DNA from: Cichorium intybus | Taxonomy: Eukaryota > Streptophyta > Magnoliopsida > Asterales > Asteraceae | Reading direction: 5' to 3' | NCBI GenBank assembly: GCA_023525715.1 | Contig: CM042012.1 | Span: 39,271,689 to 39,335,688, forward strand | Length of the DNA stretch: 64,000 bases | Shown here: positions 30,338 to 48,234 of the stretch, piece after piece | Layout: each line of letters opens with the position of its first letter | How positions within the stretch are numbered: the stretch's first letter is position 1 | Notes under the pieces: generated by a model | The model's input: only the letters and a program-made list of their open reading frames with translations | Told to the model about the DNA's origin: nothing | Databases searched by the model: none | Position numbers and translations under genes: made by a program

Positions 30338-32490
30338 ACGCATACACACACAACTACTAAAACACTACTTCCACTAGAAAAATGAATCATGTAAAAAACT
30401 AGAAATGATCTTAGTTTGATTTAACCATAAAAAATTTGTCAGATTTGTACATTAAGTTCTAAACACCATACCGCTATACCTGCAAGCTTTTTTTCCCATA
30501 GAAAAACATCGACTGAAACATCATAAATTAGCTGCATCAAATTCACAACCCTAGCCGTCAATTTCTTTCTTATCGATTCGTGGAATAGTAGTTATAGCAG
30601 TATGGTGTTGGAGGTTTTCGACAATGTTTGGGTCGACCGGCATCATTGATGCTTAAGTAGGCAGACGGTGGTGAATCGGCAGTGCTGTAAGTGTTAAAGG
30701 GCTCTAGGTGTGTTAGAGAGAAACAAAGTAGATAAATGGTGGTAACTGGTTGTAGATGGTGGTTTCCGTCTAGAGAATAAGGAGGCAGCGTAGATGAGGG
30801 TGTCGAAGGCGAAATCATATGATGAGGCGATGTTGTATGGAGTCAGCGATGAGAGAAAAAAACGACGAGATGAAGATGGAGTGAGACCATACATAGTAAA
30901 GCCATGACCCCCAATATCTATAGATATGGTTTTTAGGAAAATTAGTTTTGCAATCCATAAAGAGTTAGTGGCTTAGCTTGTTGCCCATTTACTTTCCAAC
31001 TTTATGTAATACTTTTATAAAGACTAACATAACAAACCAAATTTTAAGTTATGTTATTATTATAATAACAGATAAATTATAATAAAATATCTAATAAGGG
31101 TAGTATGATTCATGTACTTTACTATTTTTGTTGTAAATTAGAGATTTTTGTTAAATTATACATATATGTTTTATCATTAAAATTGAAAGCAAAGGACCAC
31201 ATCGCTAGAACCGTGACTCTCTCGCTACCTTGATCGGACTCAAGTGCTATTGTTTTTTGTGTTTTAGAAGAGAAAAATAATCTAAATATGTTTATAATAG
31301 AATAATATAAATTTTATGGAAAGGAAGAGTACATACTCATAAGCATAATTTTTTATTTTTGCAACGAGAGTAAAACATTAAAAACTCTAACAAGATGCTA
31401 GAGAAATACGACTCCATAAGCACAACTAGTTTTTATAATTAAGTGAAATAGCCCGTTATGCATCTTTTAGTTAAATCATGTTATGTGTGCAATTATTGAT
31501 GCAACTGAATACGCTCACAACGTATAAGGACCAACATATTAAAGCATTTGGGTAATAGATAATCATGGCACAAGAATAAAAGTTAATTGCAATGAGAATT
31601 CAAAATTTGATGTATCAAAATTCAATCACTCTAAATTTTGTTTTTGGTTTACTTAGTTAATAGGTTTTCTAATATAATCTGAAAAAAGTAATAAAACATG
31701 AAATGTTATAATAATATTGCTGTTAAAGGTCATTTTTTTTTTATCATTCGTATTATTTCCGTCTCTGAAATTTATAATATTCTCATTTTAGTATGTCCAT
31801 TAAAATTTCTTCGTTGATAACTTTACTTTACTAATGCCAAAATAATAATAATTGTTCATTTAAGGGATAGTGGTATAAACAAACTAATTAACCATTATTT
31901 ACATATGCATATTGCATAATGTGGCACCTTGTTATAAAAGTCTTCAAATCTTTTCATGCTCGTGCAATTGAATTTCGCCCAAAGAGCATATGTTATAATT
32001 AAGATCAATTAATATGTTTTTTAGTGGATGCTAATAGTTGTTACTTTATGTAATGAATTAATACAAATAGGTTACATTCACCCGATAAACACATGATTAA
32101 TTTCCCTTTAGGTTCATACGTCTTCTTCCAAATCATGCCAACAATTATGCTTTTAATGTTGTCATGTTGATGTGTAGGTTTTGTATTTGACGGTTTTTGT
32201 ATTTTCGCACGCTGACTCACTGTTAATAAAAAGAAATGTGTCCTATAATAAAAAGGTAAATGGAAGAGTGGGACCATATACGAAGCTAATCTCCCAAACA
32301 AAGACCCAAAAAATATAGAATAAGTAAATTTCTATTTTGTCCTAAGGAGCCCAAAAAGAAAATATCACTTGGGCCTAATAGACACCTAAAAGCTCATTAA
32401 AGAATGTTATTAAGTAATGTACATAAATATTCTTTTAGATATTAAATCAAACAATGTAATGTACACAAATAAATAATAAAGATAATGAAA
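29831..32490. other. Intergenic DNA with a (TC)n(AC)n microsatellite
   Basis: A compound simple repeat (TC)n then (AC)n lies at 30291-30352. Minus-strand frames at 30570-30894 are Ser/Pro/Tyr-rich and not recognised. Nothing else is supported. The left flank of the pectin methylesterase gene begins here. Confidence 0.55.
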
Positions 32491-32494
32491 GTCC

Positions 32495-34181
32495 TCACAA
32501 CCCAGCAATGAATGGAACTCCGGTAGCCCGCAACCAAGCTCGGCCTGATATAAGATTTTCAACTGTGAATTGTGATGCTTCACTTGGGCTCTTTATATCA
32601 TGGTATCCGGCCCATTTGACTCTGTTTTGTGTTAATGAACCAGGCCCAAAACACTCATATTCACCATAATACAATGTCTTAAATGCAAAATCAGTACTCC
32701 CCCATGGTGACCATCCTTGTGGATTGACATGTGTATCGATGAATGTTTTCATGTAAACGGTTCTTGAATATTCTTGCCAAGGTCGGCCCAAAAAGGTTTG
32801 TACCGACCCTATTACAGGCTTTAGGTCTGGTGCAGCCATCACACGGGAATTATGAATTGAAATTCCCGTGTTTTGAAATGGATCACCACGACCCTGAGCT
32901 GTTATCATATTTGCTTGTCCTTTCAAGGGTTTTCTTGCTAAAATCATACAGTTTTGGAACACAACTGCTGCGTTGCCAAATATGAAATCGATTGTGCCAT
33001 AAATATAGCAAAGTTTGTAGAATTGTCGTTGAGCTAGAACAAATAGCGTGTCTTGATAACCCTCAAAGCTACAAGCATAGAAGACCGATAGATCTGATGC
33101 AGACCGAAATGCAACCGCTTGGGCCTTTTCCGGGCCCGCGGTATTTCGGAATGTTATCCCACGGGCAATGAATCCCATGCCATCAACACCTTGATTAAAT
33201 TGGATCATAACAAACGAATCAATTGTGAAAATAACCTCAAAAAACTTCAAAAAAAAAGTAACAAAAATTCTTACCGACGGTTGCAGAGCTATAAGTTGTG
33301 AAACCTCCACCAACACTCCGGTCACCGGTAATTATGGTGTACCTTATGCCATCACCAAGAAACATAATGTTCTTTAGATCATTTCCGATCTCAATATTCT
33401 CTTTATACACACCTCGTTTTATGTGGATGATATATCTCCCGTCTCCACGGTTTATACTCGCTGCATGATCGAGTGCTGATTGAATTGTTCGGAACTTGCT
33501 TCCCTTCGCCTGCGACACAATCAGATTAGCCTTGGAGTAAATTGACTTCGTTTGCAGCAGTTTCCGATCCTTACTTGTAACCCATGTCGGAAAATCCTCC
33601 ATTTTTTCAGAAGCTTGAGTTTGCTTCAAGAAGTATTGATTTATAGCCAAATTATTGCTTATCACCTTCGTCAAGTTACTCATCTGGATTGGAGATACAA
33701 ACTTTGCCAAATTCAGTTCGTCGGAGCCAGAAAAGCAAACCTCGAGATTGGTCAGGGCGGCGCTGAGCCACGTCTGAGCATCAACATCGGAGATAGTATG
33801 GTCTTTGAGACCCACTAGGGTTTGATTGAGTTGGAAAATGGTGTTGTTGACGAGCTTATAACAGTCTTTCCAGATGGCTTTCTTCCGTTTGCTCCGGCAA
33901 AGTTTCTCAAGCTCCTTGGTGAAACCTCGAGTATGACCGGCCATGGCCAAAGCCCCTTCCAAAGCCACTAACCGGAAATCATCTCTAGCTTGTGGCTGTT
34001 GAGGGTTGTCACCACCGAGAGAATGCTCGCAATGCTTCGGGTGAGGAGTCGTCCCACACCACCAATTAATATCATTTTCACCACCCCGCAGCTCTTTGCT
34101 AGAATGTATTACCAATAAGAATAAACAAAGTAACACGATCAAGGATAATAAAAACGATAGAAAAAGCTTAATTGGACCCAT
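32495..34181 (-). CDS. PMEI-PME type pectin methylesterase, two exons, 533 aa
   Basis: Pectinesterases remove methyl groups from homogalacturonan in the cell wall. Exons are 34181-33275 and 33189-32495. The 85-bp intron begins GTAAGAAT and ends ATCAAG, splitting the Gly codon of SSATVG. The N-terminus (residues 5-25, hydrophobic) is a signal or anchor segment. Residues about 36-190 form the inhibitor-like pro-domain with Cys42, 51, 95, 107 and 149. RKLL at 206-209 is the usual subtilase processing motif between pro-region and enzyme. The catalytic domain starts near 216. Expected active-site residues are all present: Gln326 (QAVAF), Gln348 and Asp349 (QDTL), Asp370 (DFIFG), and Arg438 with Trp440 (LGRPW). 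Their spacings of 22, 21 and 68 equal those known for carrot PME. Length is normal for the family. The gene appears intact. A TATA box lies about 60 bp upstream, and a (TA)n array starts about 200 bp upstream. Confidence 0.95.
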
Positions 34182-34240
34182 TATACGATGAAGTAGATTC
34201 CTTCGCGATCTTTTAATTTGAAAATGATGTTATACGGTTT

Positions 34241-34250
34241 ACTTTTTATA
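34241..34250 (-). promoter_or_regulatory. TATA box of the pectin methylesterase gene
   Basis: TATAAAAAGT on the minus strand, 60 bp before the start codon at 34181, implies a short leader of roughly 30 nt. It lies between the gene and the (TA)n array at 34379. Confidence 0.55.
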
Positions 34251-34375
34251 TGAATACCTGAAAATTAATTGTAATGCAAGTTTGGAGAAAGTTGACATTT
34301 CAAAGTAACGCTGAGAAATGAGAATGTATTTACTTGATCCTTGTTATACGTATCCAGCTGCCATATTACTTGCTG

Positions 34376-39680
<5,305 letters not shown>

Positions 39681-39978
39681 CTTTTCGCTTAACGTATAAA
39701 CTTGCTCAAAAAATTCCAAATCTATCTATAAGATATATAAAATTTTAAATGATTTTATACATAAAAAGTTGTAATGTTATCTTCGTCTAAAAGAGTTGGA
39801 TGATTACTATTTTAAATTGTCAAAGAAAACGTAACATATAGTTACAAAGGTAATTTGTAAATTTTCCGGGTTGAGGGTACGGTGCCGGAAGGAGATGTTA
39901 CGAGTTTTTAGTTTCTAACCATAATATCGTGTTTCGAAAAACTATTTACCAATTACTGGTATTTTCAAACTTATTTAC

Positions 39979-40530
39979 TTGATAATTCTACTTTTGTTAT
40001 TTACACAGAACAAAAACCTAATCCACCCCTCGTCTACCTCACGCTTCACTCGTCTTTGCCCTGCCGGTGTACTCGTCGTCGGACATGCTGGTCCGATTTC
40101 TTCCTTTCAGTTTGTATCGCCATTGCCCTCGTGCTTGAATTCGCTGTCCCCTCACCCTTTTCGTATGTTCCAAATCAAGTTATGTTATGTGTCTCTTCAT
40201 TCTCTTACTGCTAGAAGACTAGAAGCATAAGTCTAATCGGGCACAACCCGATCGGAGGGTAGCAATGTCAAAATTCTTTAGCCTGGTTAGGTTTTGCTTG
40301 AGAATCGTGAAATAGAAGCTACAAAATGTCAAAATCTCAAGTGGAATTGCGAAACAAACCTAACGCTGGGGAGGTTAACAAAAATCAGATTTAGGCATTG
40401 GTGGAGCTGGAGCAGCCTGTAGATATGGCTTATGATGCCATCAAAGTCAATTTCCATCAGCAACAAGCTCACTGTAATCACTACGACGAAGCTATAAATT
40501 CTATACACGAAGTATATCATATGCTATGTA
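39979..40530 (+). other. Possible decayed gene fragment, unidentified
   Basis: Base composition rises here. A C-rich leader-like segment (40015-40150) is followed by a frame starting MSKSQVELRNKPNAGEVNKN at 40326. It hits a stop at 40393-40395 and then continues in the same frame as ALVELEQPVDMAYDAIKVNF and HQQQAHCNHYDEAINSIHEV to about 40520. The family is not recognised. One in-frame stop in an otherwise amphipathic sequence suggests a pseudogene exon, but chance is possible. Confidence 0.3.
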
Positions 40531-40677
40531 GAAAAAAAGACATTCAGCTGAAGTGCATCTTTCCCCTTTGTTAATTTTTTCCCGATCTAATATGCTAAAT
40601 TCCCTGGAATTCCTTCGATTCCGATCCCTTTCTAAATATTTCTTAAATTTTAAAAATTGGTTATTGTCGTAATAACC

Positions 40678-40968
40678 CCGGGATGAGTATACGGACCGGA
40701 AAAACCGAACTGAACCGAAAACCAACCGAAACCAAACCGAACCAGGACCGAATATTCATATTCGGTTCCGTTTTTTGGTTTTTAAATAATGCTAAATCGG
40801 TTTTGGTCCTCCCACCGGACCATGCTTAACTTTAACACTACTCTTGATCATAAAATCCGAACCGAACAAGGACAGAATATACATTTTTTATTCGGTCTTG
40901 GGTTTTTAAAAAATACTAATTCAGTTTCGGTTTGGTTCGGTCCGGTTCCCGGACCACGCTCATCACTA
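40678..40968. mobile_element. hAT-type MITE with 8-bp target duplication
   Basis: The left end is CCGGGATGAGTATACGGACC. Read inward, the right end is TAGTGATGAGCGTGGTCCGG. TAATAACC flanks both sides (40670-40677 and 40969-40976). The interior is built of ACCGAACC-like steps and their complements. Non-coding. Confidence 0.85.
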
Positions 40969-41329
40969 TAATAACCTACAAAGTGTTGGCAAAATTTTTA
41001 AGCAAAATTTTTAATGGTCCCTAACATAAATGTTTTACACGTTAGATACCTAAAATCATAAAAAGGTGGTGTAGAAACCCTTATTCATGAGCTAAATGGG
41101 TTAGCCATTAATTTAGCTTATGTGACCATTGACCTTCAATAGTAAAATGCTAGAGACACTCAACTTCAGATGGAAAATTTTAAACATCTATCCTTCACCT
41201 CTTTCTCTCCCCCTTATACCCTCATCTCCTCTCATGCTTTATGTTACCTCACTGAAGAAGACGAAGACAAGTACGAGGTTTTCACTCTAAAGTCGAATGT
41301 ATTGTGTAACTTAATATTTCTATATGGAA

Positions 41330-42115
41330 TCTATATAGCGAATAACTTACATGATCTGGTGTATCCGAAAGTTCACCTCAACTTTTATGGTGTGTTTGAC
41401 CGAGGAACTTGGTCTTGCTAGAGGTGATCAATTTTTGTTCACTGGCCACGATTTTGTTGGTATGAATGTGGTCGAGTGTGTCATTTTTTTAGAATTTTTT
41501 ATTGGATAAAAAGTTTAGAAGCTTTATTACTGCCTTCCAAATCGTCCTTTATATACTAGTATTCGATTCATAGATAGTGACATGGACTATGTGCAAAATT
41601 TAGACACTTCTTATGAAAATCCGCAAATATCTCTATATGTCGACCATGTTGGTGATGGGTTAGAGGATTGATTTGATTAAGTAACCGGTCATAAATAATA
41701 CAGTTAAGTTATTCAATGTGGGGATGGAAATTCGTAGACAAAGGCATCAGAAGATGACCATAGTTTTCCCCGGGCTGACTTGGAGAATATGATAACCCAT
41801 GAGCAACCCATTCCAATGATCAAGACAATTGATGATGAGTTCCTGAGTAAGGTATATGAAAACGACCAAGAAAATGATTTCCATGATAATGGCGAAGCTA
41901 TGGCTGCAGTACATTCTACTTTTAGTGAAAATATATACTGGAAGAAATAAACAACTGTTTTAGGTATGCGATTTGAAAACTCCAAACAATTAAATCCAAT
42001 GTTATGTAATTATGTTGTGGCAAATGGATACCAACTATGTTTTAGGAAGAATGATAGTAAAAGACTATTAGTGTTGTGTTCTAAAGAAGAATGGTCCTTC
42101 AGACTATGAGCTTCA
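41330..42115 (+). pseudogene. MULE (MuDR) transposase N-terminal remnant
   Basis: At 41965-42105 the plus strand reads MRFENSKQLNPMLCNYVVAN followed by GYQLCFRKNDSKRLLVLCSK. That is the MuDR-family DNA-binding domain pattern (F.N..ql...l.nyav.nGy.l.f.knd..Rl.v.C). Immediately before it, after one stop at 41948-41950, is TFSENIYWKK preceded by an acidic stretch (IDDEFLSKVYENDQEN). An upstream frame around 41600-41680 contains ISLYVDHVGDG, again as in MULE proteins. The catalytic DDE and SWIM zinc-finger parts are absent. Stops and frameshifts throughout show that it is dead. A 40-bp direct repeat (GGAGAAGAACACCCATTAAA at 42121 and 42250) follows. Confidence 0.7.
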
Positions 42116-43707
42116 CGAATAGGAGAAGAACACCCATTAAATCAAGTCACTAAAAAGTGATTATTAGTGTGAAACAAACTACAAGCCAGGTTCAGTTGAC
42201 ATATTCATAGATTGGAGGTTGTTACACAAAGGTTCAGTTGACATATTAATAGGAGAAGAACACCCATTAAATAAAGTCACTAAGAAGTTTGGACTAGATT
42301 GTAACGACCGTTTCATCACTAACCAGTTATTGAGAACACGTGACCAAGAAGGGAATTATGGTCATTGTGGAAAGCAACGACAGGTGCAATGTGTGCAAAC
42401 ACTGGTAATTGACTAAGTGTTTTGCTAAAGACAGCATTATGTGATGCGTAGTGTCAGTGTATGCAACGAGATGCATTAAGGCCATCGCGGCACAAGAATT
42501 AGAAGATTACGAAGCGAAGGACTTGGGAGGATCTCGGCGCGATAAGTGTACTGACGTGACGCCTACTTCGCACAGGTCAGTCGCGACTTAAAGCCCTAGA
42601 CATAGCATTTGGGGCAATTTTGCCAAATGTTGGAAAGAATAGAGGATGGGAATGATCCCCTAAGTACGTATGAGTTGGAATCGAAGGAAACAAGTGTGAT
42701 TTCAAGAATCTAGCAATACTTATTTGGATTGAAGGTAAAACCCTAAATTCCTTATTGATAGATTCATGTTAAAAAACATGTTATGGTTGAATATAAGCTG
42801 ATTATATGGCCTAAGGGTTGAAACTCTGGTTATTGTGACTGGAAACTAATTAAAAGTCATCTTAATGGGGTATAGATCGGTATGAAATGGACCATATCAG
42901 AGTTTGGTTCAACGATAGCGGCGCTAAGCTCATAGATAACGATGCTACGCTTGAATGTTCATATGTCGCGACGCGACAGATAAAGGTCGTGACCCAATAT
43001 ATTCACGGGACATGATGTGTCAGTCGCTTGGATGCAACGTGTTGCATGAATAATCTGATGATTGGGTCGAGTCATGCATAAACAAATTATGTAGAAGGAT
43101 AGCCTTGAGTCTAGAGTACTCGAATAAAGGTACTCAGAAACGATATGTAATGTTGACAACTCCTATGACAAGAGGAGAAGCAGGTTGACAAAATTAAGCT
43201 CGAGATGACTATGACATCAGTAAATTGAGTACATGTTACCACACGATATTGAATACATGTCATTATTAATATAGTTGTGTTGATGTATTGTATATGAAAT
43301 GCTTATGGTATGGTAATAATAGAATATTATGTTGTGGTTATATGTTAAATAATAATGTCTCAATGTTAGAACCTTGATCTGTTAGGTTAATAGTCTCAAT
43401 GTTAGAACCTACATCGCTGGTGAGAAAGAGGCACAAGTTGTCATTGAATCCATGACAATGACTAACCTTGTTGGAGGTCGATAGTGGCTAGTATATGGTA
43501 GCAATAGAATGTAATGAAGTAGAGAAAATGCCAGGTGACACTGACCTGAATCTAGAACCTAACTTCTAGGTTGATAACTAGTAAGATCCATGTATAGACT
43601 AGTCAAGTCTAAGAGAGAAAGTAGGAAAATCTTCCTTGCAGGGATAAGTTGACGTGCCTATACATCATGCTGAGGAAATGCCTCGATACTAGAGCTAGAG
43701 AGTCATA
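42116..43707. other. Unassigned retroelement-like DNA
   Basis: No protein domain was recognised. The sequence is less AT-rich than its surroundings. The last 39 bp (about 43669-43707, GAGGAAATGCCTCG) is one diverged unit of the minisatellite at 46110-46805. The solo LTR therefore interrupted that array. Confidence 0.4.
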
Positions 43708-43712
43708 ACAGG

Positions 43713-46109
43713 TGTAACACCCGACTTTTAAAACAAAAACACCCCTGAAAATTTTTCATTTAAAACAAAGGTTTCAATACGTAAAACCATAACAAAAAGG
43801 GGTATATTTTATTAAAAACGGGTACAAGTGTATCAAGGAGAGTATAAAATACCGAAATCTCCTTTGAAGCCGGGCTGCTACTGACAGCATCTAAAAGTTC
43901 CACTTCTTTAGTCACGGACTCTATCTTTTTCCTTATCAGGATCATGCTAACCTGCAGGGACATTTAACAAATAACATGAGCTATAAAGCTCAGTGAGTAA
44001 TCATATCTACAAATAACATGTATAAGAAATACACTCATATATCTATCTGGATATCGGATCCAAACTCCTAGCCTTACTGGCTGACCACATATCTCTTAGG
44101 ATTTCACATCCTACTTCATAGCCTTACAGGCTGAATCATAATAACCTGTAATTGTCAAGCCACGTCAGTTATTTGCATATTTAATCATATCTAACCTTTT
44201 CTGTCCCATGTTTCTTAGTCACAATTGACTGCACCATATTTCCTGGCTATTTAAGCCATACCAAACAGTTTCAACATTTTTATCATAGCCCTAAGGCCGC
44301 ACCAACAGGTTTCAATAACCCGATATCATAGCCATATAGGCCGCACCAGTTGGATATAACATCCAATATCATAATCATTTATGGCTCACGAGTTTGCCCC
44401 GCTTTTGCCTAGACTCACGGCTCCGTTCTTGCCATTACAATGACTCACGGATTATCCGATATTGCCTTTTCAAAGGTTGACTCACAGCTCCGTTCTTGTC
44501 TATCGTAGACTCACGGCTTATCTGGTATTGTCGCATTGTTTATTTATTTATTGACTCACAGCTCCGTTCTTGTCTTTCTCAGACTCACGGCTTATCTGGT
44601 ATTGTCTTTTCAATATATCTTTAAAACTAATATTTTCGTCCCCCAAAGCTGTTTCAATCTGCAACATTCCAATCAATACATATCATATATGATATAAGTG
44701 AGATTACTCACCTGGATATTTGCTGCAATTGTATCCCATTAGTCTTTACATTCTTGCACCTTTATCATTACACTTGTCCGTTACCTATTCATTTATATAT
44801 AAATTGACAATAGGTTAACAACCATTTCGATTGACTCTCTTACACAAGAGTCCAATATAATATAATTGGGGACCATTCCTAGATGATAACTTTCAATTAC
44901 CATCTTTCTATAAATTATACATTTTCCCGAAATACGCGTATTTTGCTACAGTACTTTCGGGAGGTCGTATACGTATTCCGACAATTTTCCACGAAGTTTC
45001 ACCATATTAGACCTATGTTCAAAATCTCAGGTCAAACGGACAAGTCTAGCACCAAGTCCCAAAGTTGAAATTGCCAAAAATCTTAACAGGAAGTTCAAGG
45101 AAAATGTTCATCAATCTGTCGCGACTTCGCGTCGCGAGCCACCATGTGGGCGCGTCGCGATCGCTGAACAGCAGGCCAGAAACTCCGATTTTCAAGCTGC
45201 TAAATCCCATTTTCTAATATTAAGTGCTTAATACTCTGCTTAATCGGTAGGGGTTTGTTCCAAGACCAAAACCCTTCATTTACTTCAAGTTTTTAGCCAT
45301 GGAAATCATAGATTTCAACCATTTCCAAAAATTTCCGTTTTTGCATTTTTGATCCAAAAACCGAAATTATCAAAGATTAATCACTTCTACTGATTTATTT
45401 CAACAAATATATCATTTGGAATTCATTATAACCCATTAGAATCAAGTTGATCATAAAAACTTGTAATCTAGGGTTCTTGAACAAATTCTCAAATCTTCAA
45501 TAATAGCAACATACTTTCAATTTAATGTGTGTTCTTACAACACAAAATGTTTGCTGCTTATAATCATACAAAACCACTCGGATTACAACTGGAATTCAAT
45601 TTCCAGTTCATCCCAAGAAAACCCACCAAGAACACCTTCAAGAACTTGGTTAAAAGTCAAATTTACTAACCTCAATTGCTTGAATCTTCCAATTCCAAGC
45701 TAGGTCTATAATTTCTTGCTTCAATCACCAAAGATTTCCAGAAGTCATCTTCAAGAAAAACCTCCCGTAGCTTCTAAAACGTTCAGCTACACATAGGAGA
45801 GTCAACTCTCCTATTTATACTTCCAAAGTTTACATTTTTAGTCCCTAAGTTCACTTTCTTGAACTTTTGGCACTTTTCTCACATTTTATCACATATAACT
45901 TTCATTCCTTATACTTTTGCCACAAGCAAACAATATTTTTACATAATTGGTCCTTCACATGGTCAAATGACCAAGTTACCCTTTTATGGTAAAATGACCA
46001 AATTACCTTTTTACTAGTATTAACTTTCTAATACTTAGAACACCATATTAAATCATAAATACACTATGATTAACATATTAATACTTAACAAAAGTATCGT
46101 GGTGTTACA
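43713..46109 (-). mobile_element. Solo LTR, gypsy-like, about 2.4 kb
   Basis: It begins TGTAACACCCGACTTTT and ends GTGGTGTTACA. ACAGG flanks it on both sides (43708-43712 and 46110-46114), a perfect 5-bp target duplication. No primer-binding site or polypurine tract lies outside, so only an LTR remains, as after LTR-LTR recombination. It shares its ends and the repeated GACTCACAGCTCCGTTCTTG blocks (44390-44610) with the LTR at 175-2078. Orientation is assigned from that relative. Confidence 0.9.
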
Positions 46110-46805
46110 ACAGGGAACTGCCTCGATAATAGCAAACGAAAAGTGTAACGGGGAGCTGCCTCGATAGTAGAGATAGAAAATTATAATGAGGAACTACCTC
46201 AATAGATAGATATATAGAAGGGTAATGAGGAATTGTATCAATGGATAAAGATACATAAGAGTAATGAGGAACTGCCTCAACAGATAATGATACATAAAAG
46301 TAACGAGGAATTTCCTCAATAGATAAAGATATTGATGTGTAATGAGGAACTGCCTCAATAGATAAAGATATATAAGTGTAACGAGGAACTGCCTCGGAGA
46401 ATAAAGATACAGAATCCTGACGAGGAACTGTCTCAAAGGATAGAGATATGGAATCCTTACGAGGAATTGCCTCAGAGGATAGAGATATGGGATTATAAAG
46501 AGGAATTTCATTGAAGGACAAAGACATGGAAACGTAATGAGGAACTGCCTCGAATGATGGGGATATGAAGTCATGACAGGGAACTGCCTCGAAGTTTAGA
46601 AATGTAAAATCCTAACGAGGAACTGCCTCGAATGATAGGAATATGGAGTCATAACGAGGAACTACCTCGAATGATAGAAATATGGAGTTCTAACGAGGAA
46701 CTGCCTTGAATGATAGAAATATGGAGTCGTAACAATGAGCTGCCTCAAATGATAGAAATATGGAGTTGTAACGAGGAACTGACTTGGATGATAGAAATAT
46801 GGAAT
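46110..46805. repeat. 39-bp minisatellite, about 18 units
   Basis: The unit is GAGGAACTGCCTCGAATG then ATAGAAATATGGAGTCGTAAC. The period is 39 bp, so three reading frames stay open over long stretches and the minus strand spells 13-residue repeats. Units diverge by 10-30 percent. Stray units lie at 43669-43707 and near 47400. No start context or gene signal supports a protein. Confidence 0.9.
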
Positions 46806-48234
46806 CAAATAGAGGATGAGCAGAAAATTGACAGTATTGTTGATGCTACAATGACCCAATGAGATGGACGGGTTAAATCGGTGGATGTAGATCATAATAT
46901 ACAAAGATGCTCGACCGGAAAAGCATGGAATACGAAGTTACACACTATTTGGAGGGAAACAAGGGAATGGACTGCAAGTCAGATGACGGCCAAGTCATGG
47001 TTGGTTTATACTCTCTCATAACAAGCAGATGAGATCGGGAAAGGAATGGTGGTTATGACACTACAGATGCAATGATTGTTGTTTAATTGCATCGACGGAG
47101 CAACCGGACAATGGGTCAATGCGTGTGGGATGAAGGACAGACTTGAGTTTGATAAAATAGCGAAGTGACGAACGCTACGAAGATCAGAAACGAGAGGATA
47201 CAGACTAGTGGCTTGTTGAGAACCGGAAAACGATGAGATAGTGTTGCCTTAGTTTGACAATTCATATTCCTAATTGATAAAAGTATGATTTAGCATAGTC
47301 CGTGTGAAACGTATGTATAGACATGTATTTTTCATTGGAATGTGGCTTGAACGCCTGTATATTTGTTACAAGGGCTTGCCTCAATGAATTTATAACTGTG
47401 ACGAGGAACTATCTCAGTGGTTGGGGAAATGTCCCATTCGATAAGGACCACTATGGGAAGGGGCTAACCCGACCCAAACGACAAATAGAGACGTGTATTG
47501 TGATTGTAAAAAGGGGCTAATGCTATATTTCAAGACATAAACACTACTAGTTGGGTTAAAAGTTTTGGATATAGTGTCTAACGTCATTAACTATTTGTGA
47601 TATTTCTAATAATAACATGTGTCTTTTGGGTTATCCTAGACCCAGTTAAGCAAATTGGTAATAGAATAAATCTGAATAAATTAGTTTATTAATTTATCAT
47701 GAGATGATAAATTAATTAGAAGTTAATTGGAATTAGTTAGAAATAATTAATTGCATGGACTGAATATTAATTAATTAAATGAGTTTAATGAATAGAAACA
47801 GTCCAGATGGCTAAGTGACAAAAAAGCATTAAGCATAACCTTCTTTATAAATAGGAGCTAGGGATCAAACCCTAAATGTTCACTTTTGCCTCATATGTGC
47901 CGCCAACCATCTCCCTGCCCTCCCTTTTATGTGAAATCAGCTTGTGGTTTCTAGCATCCACCCTTGTGAAGGTTCTGTCCATTTGCTTTTGGACGTTCTT
48001 GGGTGTGAACCAAAGGCTTTTAATGGATATGTAAGTGACATGTATGCAAGTTTGCATACGACATCAAATTTGCAATAGCAACATATCTAACAATATATAT
48101 ACTTGTATCTCATATGAAAAGGTATATATATCTCAAACATTAATGACCTACGTACAAATTCACAATTACATACAAATCAAAACAACCAACCCAAATCCAT
48201 TTATTTTCCCAATAAGATAATGATCAAAACCCAA
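46806..48234. other. Unassigned; possible LTR fragment at about 47530-48040
   Basis: At 47844-47855 there is a TATA-like CTTTATAAATAGG. It is followed by a leader-like segment ending near 48040, resembling the R/U5 part of a plant copia LTR. No border or coding sequence confirms this. The remainder shows nothing recognisable. Confidence 0.3.

Noticed and set aside
30570..30894. Ser/Pro/Tyr-rich minus-strand frames
   Set aside because: Overlapping frames of low complexity, no conserved motif and no supporting splice or promoter pattern.
41713..41985. Minus-strand 90-residue frame
   Set aside because: It is the antisense of the MULE transposase remnant, whose plus-strand translation matches the MuDR DNA-binding pattern.
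46105..46904. Minus-strand repeat protein with 13-residue units
   Set aside because: It is open in more than one frame because the minisatellite period (39 bp) is divisible by three. It is interrupted in real terms by the solo LTR and has no promoter or homology.
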